NCBI RefSeq assembly: GCF_015278125.1
Contig: NZ_JADILO010000005.1
Location: 109,078 to 173,077 of the forward strand
Length of the DNA stretch: 64,000 nucleotides
Reading direction: 5' to 3'
Origin: Vibrio fluminensis
GTDB lineage: Bacteria; Pseudomonadota; Gammaproteobacteria; Enterobacterales; Vibrionaceae
A program made the translations under genes and the position numbers. Below, in pieces: positions 57,939 to 64,000 of the stretch. Below the pieces are notes generated by a model. The model saw only the letters and a list, made by a program, of their open reading frames with translations. It was not told the DNA's origin and ran no database searches. Numbering within the stretch: position 1 is the stretch's first letter; every line of letters begins with the position of its first letter.

Positions 57939-59190
57939 TATCCGTATAATTGACAGTCTAGGTAACATGGCTCAAGAGACGACTTGGCAGAAGTCGCAGT
58001 GGGATAAACTCGCTTCTATGGGGCTACCCGATGCTAAAGATGAGTCATGGCGTTATACCTCGTTATCATCCTTTAAACAGTTACCCTTGCACCACGCTCA
58101 GTTTCAGCCTGCGGAGAATATTTCTTATGACAGTCTGAGCTTGGGACTTGATTGCTATCGATTGGTGTTTTTTGATGGAAGATTCTCATTTCGTTGTTCA
58201 GATTGGATCCCTCACGCCACGATTACGCCCCTCTATGGGGTAACAGGAGTGGAAGGGTTTGAGATGCAAAAATCAATAAAACCCGATGCGTTTGTCTACC
58301 TAACAGACGCAACCGCGACAGGTGGGGTGCTGATCGATGTTGCAGCCAATCGTGTGATTGATAAGCCAATTTATCTTTTACACATTTCTAGTGGTTTTAA
58401 AGGTGATGTTTGCAGCTATCGTCACCACTTAGAGCTTGGAAGTAGCTCACAATGTGAGCTCATTGAACATCATATTTCTTTATCTCAAGGTGGCGGAGTT
58501 ACGTTGTCGCGTTTAACTGGTGTGGTCGGTGGAAATGCAACACTAAAGCATACCAAGTTAATTGAAGAATCAAATCAACAACATCATTTCGGACATAATG
58601 ACCTGAGTTTACAACGGGACTCTCAGGCACAGACAAATACTGTGACTCTGTCAGGGTTGTTGGTGAGAAATCAGAGTAGCAGTGAGCTATTGGCTGAGAA
58701 CGCCAACGTGGAGATGAATAGTTTGTCACTACCAAAAGCAACACAAACGTTCGATAACAGAACTTATCTTCATCACAAAGCGCCACATTGTAATAGTAAT
58801 CAACTACACAAAGTCATCGCTAGTGGTGAGTCCAATGGTGTATTTGAGGGCATGATATATGTATCACCTCAAGCACTGAAGACGGACGGGCAAATGGACA
58901 GCCATAACTTAATCTTGAGTGATGCTGCTAGGGTCAACATTAAGCCTCAGCTGGAAATCTATGCAGACGATGTAAAGTGCAGCCATGGTGCGACAACAGG
59001 CCAACTCGACCCGAATCAAATCGAATATATGCGCGCGAGAGGAATAACGAAAAATGAGGCGAAGAATATGCTTCTCAAAGCATTCGCCGGTGAAGTGGCG
59101 TTGAAATTGTCTAATCAAGATGTGAAGACCTATGTGCTGTCAAAGATTGATGGGTTGATCAACCAATCATATGGTGAATATGATGAGTAG
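57913..59190 (+). CDS. sufD: Fe-S cluster assembly protein SufD
   Basis: SufD is the SufB-like partner in the SufBC2D complex. ATG 57913 has a strong AGGAAAAAGG site. The ATG at 57931, overlapping the sufC stop by 8 bases, is the main alternative. The 425-residue protein has DESWRYTSLSSFKQLP, and the C-terminal core DDVKCSHGATTGQLDPNQIEYMRARGI with the conserved His-Gly. Confidence 0.93.
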   Translation: MDGSPLMNDIRIIDSLGNMAQETTWQKSQWDKLASMGLPDAKDESWRYTSLSSFKQLPLHHAQFQPAENISYDSLSLGLDCYRLVFFDGRFSFRCSDWIPHATITPLYGVTGVEGFEMQKSIKPDAFVYLTDATATGGVLIDVAANRVIDKPIYLLHISSGFKGDVCSYRHHLELGSSSQCELIEHHISLSQGGGVTLSRLTGVVGGNATLKHTKLIEESNQQHHFGHNDLSLQRDSQAQTNTVTLSGLLVRNQSSSELLAENANVEMNSLSLPKATQTFDNRTYLHHKAPHCNSNQLHKVIASGESNGVFEGMIYVSPQALKTDGQMDSHNLILSDAARVNIKPQLEIYADDVKCSHGATTGQLDPNQIEYMRARGITKNEAKNMLLKAFAGEVALKLSNQDVKTYVLSKIDGLINQSYGEYDE

Positions 59191-60415
59191 CGAGTTTGAA
59201 ATCTTAAGTCCTTGGCGTGCAGATTTTCCGACATTAACGCAAAAGGTATATGACAAGAGACTTGTTTATCTAGATACAGCGGCAACCGCTCAAACGCCCG
59301 ATACGGTGATCGAACGAATGACGCGCTTTTATCGTGATGAATACGCATCTGTTCATCGAGGTGTGCACTACTTGAGTAGCAAGGCGACCGAGGAGATGGA
59401 AAGTGTACGCTATCAGGTGGCGGATTTTATCGGCGCTGAGTCGGCAAGTAATATCATTTTCACCAAAGGCAGCACTGAAGCGATTAATCTCGTTGCGTAC
59501 AGTTATTTAAAGCCTCTATTGACACCGGGTGATGAGATAATTATCAGCGAAATGGAACACCATGCCAATATTGTTCCGTGGCAACTGATTGCTGATATGT
59601 GTGGTGCTCAAATTAAAGTATGGCACCTAAATAGAGACGATGAACTTTGTATCGAAAATTTGCGTCGTCTTATATCCGCCAATACGCGCTTATTGGCCAT
59701 TACTCACGTGTCTAATGTTTTGGGCACAGTAAATCCGATAAAAGAGGTTGTGAAACTCGCACACAAAAACAAAATCGCGGTTATGGTTGATGGCGCTCAA
59801 GCGGTCACGCATCAGGCTATTGATGTGCAGGATCTCAATTGCGATTTCTACGTCTTTTCAGCCCACAAACTGTATGGGCCGACGGGAACCGGAGTTCTCT
59901 ATGCTAAAAGTAAACATTTAGACGTGATGTTACCTTGGGAAGGAGGCGGAGCGATGATCGACCAAGTGACGTTACCAAGGGGAACGTCTTATGGTAAAGC
60001 TCCTTGGCGTTTCGAGGCTGGCACACCAAATATTGCCAGTATTCTCGGGTTAGGTACGGCCATCGAATATATCGAAAGTATTGGTTTGGAGAATATCGCG
60101 GCGCATGAAAACAAAGTGATGCAATATTTGCTCGATGGACTAAGTACATTAAGTGGAATCGAAACCTATGGCAGTAGTAGTGGTCGAGTCGGCGTTGTTT
60201 CGTTCAATTTGGCTGGCCAACATGCCTTTGATACTGGGGCATTTCTTGATCGTTATGGCGTAGCAATCCGCACAGGACATCATTGTGCAATGCCGTTAAT
60301 TAAACATCTTGGTCAAAGTTCGGTTTGTCGTGCCTCACTTGGGCTATACAGCCAGTCAGATGATATTGATGCACTAGTGCAAGGACTACACCGAATCGGG
60401 AAATTATTGAGGTAA
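59183..60415 (+). CDS. sufS: Cysteine desulfurase SufS
   Basis: The PLP enzyme removes sulfur from cysteine and passes it to SufE. The PLP lysine is in SAHKLYGPTGTG and the active cysteine in RTGHHCAMPL, the group II form. ATG 59183 (MSSEFEILSPWRADFP) is the best spaced of three in-frame ATGs (59171, 59180, 59183), all overlapping sufD. 410 residues from this start. Confidence 0.95.
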   Translation: MSSEFEILSPWRADFPTLTQKVYDKRLVYLDTAATAQTPDTVIERMTRFYRDEYASVHRGVHYLSSKATEEMESVRYQVADFIGAESASNIIFTKGSTEAINLVAYSYLKPLLTPGDEIIISEMEHHANIVPWQLIADMCGAQIKVWHLNRDDELCIENLRRLISANTRLLAITHVSNVLGTVNPIKEVVKLAHKNKIAVMVDGAQAVTHQAIDVQDLNCDFYVFSAHKLYGPTGTGVLYAKSKHLDVMLPWEGGGAMIDQVTLPRGTSYGKAPWRFEAGTPNIASILGLGTAIEYIESIGLENIAAHENKVMQYLLDGLSTLSGIETYGSSSGRVGVVSFNLAGQHAFDTGAFLDRYGVAIRTGHHCAMPLIKHLGQSSVCRASLGLYSQSDDIDALVQGLHRIGKLLR

Positions 60416-60417
60416 CA

Positions 60418-60834
60418 ATGACTACAGAGAAGATATTACGCAACTTTAATCGCTGTGTTAATTGGGAAGAGCGATATCTCTACCTCATGGAACTGGGTGA
60501 GCGATTAAAGCCTTTCCCCAGTGACAAAATGAATGAGCGTTTCCTCGTTCGTGGCTGTCAAAGTCAAGTATGGTTAGAGCAGTATTACGATAACCAAGAA
60601 TTGGTTATTGTGGCAACAAGTGATACGGGATTAGTAAGGGGGCTGATTGCTCTAGTCACTATCGCGTACGAGGGGAAGACGCCAAAACAAGTATTGGAGT
60701 TTGGTATCACTGATTGGTTTAGACAATTAGAGCTTGATAGTCATTTAACCGCGAGTCGAACACAAGGCCTTGAAGCAATTGTAGCGTCCGTTGTGAAGCT
60801 GGCGAGTAGTGAATTAGCTGGCGCCAAACAATAG
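60418..60834 (+). CDS. sufE: Sulfur acceptor SufE
   Basis: The 138-residue protein accepts persulfide from SufS on Cys47 (VRGCQSQVW) and delivers it to SufB. The N-terminal NWEERYLYLMELGERLKPFP is typical. It starts 2 bases after sufS and ends the operon. Confidence 0.94.
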   Translation: MTTEKILRNFNRCVNWEERYLYLMELGERLKPFPSDKMNERFLVRGCQSQVWLEQYYDNQELVIVATSDTGLVRGLIALVTIAYEGKTPKQVLEFGITDWFRQLELDSHLTASRTQGLEAIVASVVKLASSELAGAKQ

Positions 60835-60848
60835 AGCGGTTTAGAGCA

Positions 60849-60884
60849 AGAAAGCAAAGAGCAATACCATCTACTTTGCTTTCT
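60849..60884. terminator. Hairpin after sufE, probable terminator
   Basis: AGAAAGCAAAG (60849-60859) and CTTTGCTTTCT (60874-60884) form an 11-bp perfect stem with a 14-base loop, between converging genes. Only a short T stretch follows, so termination strength is uncertain. Confidence 0.6.
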
Positions 60885-60897
60885 ATGTTTCAACTTT

Positions 60898-61824
60898 TTA
60901 ATTGTTATCGCATTGCTTATCTAAACTATTTGATGGCTTATTTTCTCGAGTTATATACCAACTGATTAAGGACCCGAGAGTGACCATAGCAACGCCATAC
61001 CAAAAATTTTGAGTTAGGGTTACACCTAAAATGAACGATGAAAAAACCGCCGATAACACGGGGGTAAAATAGGATAATGTCGCCAGAAAAACCATATTCC
61101 CTCCTATGATAGCGATATTCCAAAGACCATAACCTCCCGCCATTAAAAATGCAGTGATCAGTAAGTTAAAGCTCGATTGCCATGTAAAGGATAATGTTGG
61201 CTCATTTGAGATCGCATATTTTATCCATAAGGAAATGGCCGTAGCGATAAAAAATAGTGTGATCGCGTTGTGCTTTGACACCTGACGGCGAGTAAGATTG
61301 CAATAGATAGCCCAAAGAACTGCGCCCGTGAAAGACATGACATAGACTAAAGGATTGGTGCTTATATTGGCAACAAGCTGTCTAATAGAGAATCCTTGAT
61401 CGCCACTTACCGTAATCGCAACTCCGGTGAATGCCAGCAAAATCGCCGGATAGAGTAACTTGTTAGGTCGCTGGCTACTCCCCAGCACTGAAAATAGCAC
61501 CGTTAAAGCAGGCCATAGGTAGTTGACGATAGATACCTCAATCGCCTGTGAACGATTGTTCGCATAGCCAAGGGACAACGCTAAGAATATTTCATAACAA
61601 ACAAATAAAGCGCCGCCAATAAAAAGATATCGCAGCGAAAACAAAGATGGCCTGGGTATGCCGACACATATCATTAGTAGTAACGCAGCAAGGCTATAGA
61701 GCATAGCGCTTCCACCCACAGGACCAAGTTGCTCCGTTACTACGCGAGCACTCGCCAATAGGCAGCTCCAAAAAAGTATCGCGATACACCCGTAGAGAGT
61801 GAATCTTAGTTGGCTGTTATTCAT
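60898..61824 (-). CDS. yddG: YddG-like aromatic amino acid exporter (DMT family)
   Basis: The ten-helix inner-membrane permease matches YddG closely in the N-terminal half: IAILFWSCLLASARVVTEQLGPVGG, YEIFLALSLGYA and QAIEVSIVNYLWPALTVLF. YddG exports aromatic amino acids and some toxic analogues. I use ATG 61824 (308 residues, MNNSQLRF); an upstream TTG (61863) would add 13 residues that look non-coding. Confidence 0.85.
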   Translation of the reverse strand: MNNSQLRFTLYGCIAILFWSCLLASARVVTEQLGPVGGSAMLYSLAALLLMICVGIPRPSLFSLRYLFIGGALFVCYEIFLALSLGYANNRSQAIEVSIVNYLWPALTVLFSVLGSSQRPNKLLYPAILLAFTGVAITVSGDQGFSIRQLVANISTNPLVYVMSFTGAVLWAIYCNLTRRQVSKHNAITLFFIATAISLWIKYAISNEPTLSFTWQSSFNLLITAFLMAGGYGLWNIAIIGGNMVFLATLSYFTPVLSAVFSSFILGVTLTQNFWYGVAMVTLGSLISWYITRENKPSNSLDKQCDNN

Positions 61825-62328
61825 TTGTTTTATATGACTGTTGCTGGGTTCATCAGGGCGCAAAGCTTACCTGAAGTGTGGTTCATTGGAAGAAAAAAAT
61901 ACTATCAATGTTGTTATTTACGAATTGCCAACTGAAGACTTCTTAACGTGATCATTGGGGAGTGATAAACAGGATGTTTATCGTATAGGTTATAGAAGTC
62001 TCTAAATTGAAACTAACCTTAAAGTTTAGTTGATATTCTGATTTGAGTAGTTCCAATACAAAGTGCATAAGTTGAAATATTCCAGATTTTTGACTGATGC
62101 CAACATTATCCAATGACAAAGGGCTGAAGTTAGGTGTTTATTTTTTACAAAAATTGATGATATTAATATCAAATTGTGACAAAGGTTGCGGTATTGCATG
62201 TTTGTAAATGGTTTGTAGTCCCAAAGGCTTAATCGTAGTTTCATATAGTGCTAAATTATTGACTGGGAAAATATATTAATAGTCAATGTTTTGGCTGAAA
62301 AGTGGAATTTTAAAGGTTAGGTGGCTTT
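61825..62328. other. AT-rich upstream region of the adhesin gene
   Basis: No gene was found here. It contains AACTAA/TTAGTT (62011-62031), a perfect GATATTAATATC palindrome (62159-62170) that may be an operator, and ATTGACT/AGTCAAT (62258-62287). Its AT richness would suit H-NS silencing. The adhesin promoter should be here, but I could not fix a -35/-10 pair. Confidence 0.4.
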
Positions 62329-64000
62329 ATGGGTTTAGAAGCGTTCATCACAATTGGCAATTTAGCGTTTGGTCAATCTATGGTGATTGATGTTAACGGA
62401 AGCTTAAGAATACTTGCTCCCGGCGAACGCCCAAAAGAAGGTGAAGTTTTAGTTACAAATCATGCGGTAGCTGAAGTTGATGCTGAAAACCGTTTTGAAG
62501 TATCACTTTACGATGACGCAGAAACCCCAACCGACATTACTGATGATGTTGCTCAAATATTTGGAGCACTTGAAGCAGGCCAAGACCCAACCCAAATTGA
62601 CGATGCATTTTCGACAGCTGCGGGTACTGAGGCAGGGTCGAGCATAGGCAATGCAGCTTCATTGGTTAGAACATCCAATGAAACTATGGCTGAAACATCG
62701 TTTTCTACAGAAGGCTTAGAGAGTTTAGGTTTATCACGAACTCAGAGTTTAAGCCTACTTGAACAGTTTCGAGCGGTAAATCAGGACAGCTCTACTATCA
62801 ACAATTTGCCTGTTGGTGAAGATGTCATCGTTACTATTGATGAAGATAGTGAAGTTAGAGGCCAGCTTAACGCGACAGATGCGGATTCTGAAGATGTGCT
62901 TACTTATGAGCAAGAAACACTACCAGAAAACGGTAAAGTCGTGGTGAACCCCGATGGTTCATGGGTTTACACACCAAATGAATTTTTTAACGGTCAAGAT
63001 AGTTTTACCGTCCAAGTGTCAGATGGAAAAGGTGGTACTGACACAATCACTATTACTGTTGACGTCACTCCAGTTCATGGGACTCCGATTATTTCAATCC
63101 CAGAAGCTGATGAAAATGGCTTCATAAACGCTGACGAATCAGCAGATGGTATTCAAGTTGTAGTCGATTTGCCACAAGGAACGGGGGTTGGCGATACCAT
63201 TGAATTAAGTGATAAAGATGGAAATTTGGTGGGCACGCACATAGTTTCTAGAGATGACTTACTAAGTGACTCTGTGACAATAGATGTGCCAACTCCGGAT
63301 GATGGTAGTTATACATATCATGCACAAATAACGGATCCTCAAGGAAACAAGGGCCCAGTGTCTAATGATGCGAGCTATACGCTTGATACTGTGGCACCGG
63401 GCGACGGTGAAGGTCCTCAAGGTAGCGACCTTGGCCCAGTGGTCGAAATCAAAGATGACACCAACAACGATGGTTTGATCAGTAAAGATGAACTGGGCAA
63501 TGACCAAGTCCAAGTCGAAGTGTCCGTCAACCACGACGAACTAACCAACGGCGGCCACGTGACCTTGACGGTCAATGGTGGAGACGAAGTTCTGCTTAAA
63601 CTGGTTGACGGCAAGCTAGTGACGTTGACTGACGAAGCGACGGACTACCAATACGACAACGGCACCATCTCTTGGACTGAGACGGCACCGGCAGAAGGTG
63701 GCAACATCACTGTTACCGCGACCCAAACCGACAAAGCAGGTAATGAGTCGGCGCAAGGAAGTGATTCAGCGCAACTTGATACGGTCGCACCGGGTGACGG
63801 CGACGGCGATCAAGGCAGCAATCTTGGTCCTATGGTTGAAATCAAAGACGACGGCAACAACGATGGCTTGATCAGCAAAGATGAACTGGGCAATGACCAA
63901 GTCCAAGTCGAAGTGTCCGTCAACCACGACGAATTAACCAACGGCGGCCACGTGACCTTGACGGTCAATGGTGGAGACGAAGTTCAGCTTAAACTGGTTG
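62329..64000 (+). CDS. Giant LapA/RTX-type adhesin, N-terminal part (runs off the window)
   Basis: Open from ATG 62329 to the window end (557 codons, no stop). Residues 1-90 look like a LapA-type retention module (MGLEAFITIGNLAFGQSMVI) that holds the protein in the outer membrane. TAAG at 96-99 matches the LapG protease site. An Ig/cadherin-like unit follows (PDGSWVYTPNEFFNGQDSFTV), then a bridging unit, then 131-residue repeats each with an EF-hand-type loop (DTNNDGLISKDE, 377-388). Expected role: calcium-dependent surface attachment in biofilm, released by LapG when cyclic-di-GMP falls. Confidence 0.85.
   Translation, partial: MGLEAFITIGNLAFGQSMVIDVNGSLRILAPGERPKEGEVLVTNHAVAEVDAENRFEVSLYDDAETPTDITDDVAQIFGALEAGQDPTQIDDAFSTAAGTEAGSSIGNAASLVRTSNETMAETSFSTEGLESLGLSRTQSLSLLEQFRAVNQDSSTINNLPVGEDVIVTIDEDSEVRGQLNATDADSEDVLTYEQETLPENGKVVVNPDGSWVYTPNEFFNGQDSFTVQVSDGKGGTDTITITVDVTPVHGTPIISIPEADENGFINADESADGIQVVVDLPQGTGVGDTIELSDKDGNLVGTHIVSRDDLLSDSVTIDVPTPDDGSYTYHAQITDPQGNKGPVSNDASYTLDTVAPGDGEGPQGSDLGPVVEIKDDTNNDGLISKDELGNDQVQVEVSVNHDELTNGGHVTLTVNGGDEVLLKLVDGKLVTLTDEATDYQYDNGTISWTETAPAEGGNITVTATQTDKAGNESAQGSDSAQLDTVAPGDGDGDQGSNLGPMVEIKDDGNNDGLISKDELGNDQVQVEVSVNHDELTNGGHVTLTVNGGDEVQLKLV
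63391..64000 (+). repeat. 393-bp in-frame tandem repeats of the adhesin
   Basis: The segment beginning at GTGGCACCG (63391) restarts at GTCGCACCG (63784), a period of 393 bases or 131 residues. Copies are nearly identical across the stretch encoding the EF-hand loop and NDQVQVEVSVNHDEL. The second copy is cut by the window edge. The repeats use more G and C than the first 1 kb of the gene. Confidence 0.85.

Noticed and set aside
63262..63614. Reverse open frames in the adhesin
   Set aside because: They are antisense shadows of the repeated, stop-poor coding sequence.

Overview
The window looks like chromosomal DNA of a marine gammaproteobacterium, most likely a Vibrio. This rests on the moderate base composition, the gene families (DUF2999, GFA and SF0329-like accessory genes, a LapA-like adhesin with a retention module, class Ib ribonucleotide reductase beside sufABCDSE) and an intergenic repeat typical of vibrios. 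The species is not resolved. No tRNA, rRNA, CRISPR array or intact transposase was seen.

Region 1 (1-2082) is a loose accessory patch: the end of an unknown gene, a zinc-ribbon membrane protein, a GFA-family protein, an SF0329-like protein, and a decayed RelE-type toxin next to the following operon. Region 2 (2083-17094) is a branched-chain amino acid catabolic island. The leucine genes liuR-A-B-C-D-E run leftward. From the same intergenic region a thiolase and the valine genes (mmsA, acyl-CoA dehydrogenase, enoyl-CoA hydratase, 3-hydroxyisobutyryl-CoA hydrolase, mmsB, an SDR) run rightward. Paired TTGACGTTAACGTAA-type boxes in the shared promoter region suggest that one MerR-type regulator (LiuR) controls both arms.

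Region 3 (17550-45670) is one long rightward run of genes centred on a type VI secretion system. It opens with an unusual sensing set: a membrane sensor without an output domain, a sensor-HAMP-MFS fusion, and an orphan periplasmic binding protein. Then follow VgrG, a small conserved T6SS-associated protein, PAAR, a RelA/SpoT-like nucleotidyltransferase-fold protein (candidate effector), TssA, Hcp, TssB, TssC, a second TssC-like protein, TssE, TssF, TssG, ClpV, a second orphan solute-binding protein, an FHA protein, TssJ, TssK, TssL with a SPOR-like tail, TssM without a visible Walker A, and an atypical kinase-like protein. The genes are tightly packed, with many stop/start overlaps.

Region 4 (45683-51390) holds a DMT permease, a gap with a 67-bp near-perfect palindrome, a Nudix hydrolase, a DUF2999 protein and a large DUF748 envelope protein. 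Region 5 (51443-60884) has nrdHIEF running left and sufABCDSE running right from a 175-bp divergent region. That region carries Fur-like boxes and a pair of NrdR-like boxes whose centres are exactly 31 bp apart. This fits joint control by iron status and deoxyribonucleotide supply. Region 6 is a YddG-like exporter, then the start of a giant LapA/RTX-type adhesin with a TAAG protease-site motif and 393-bp tandem repeats, cut off by the window end.
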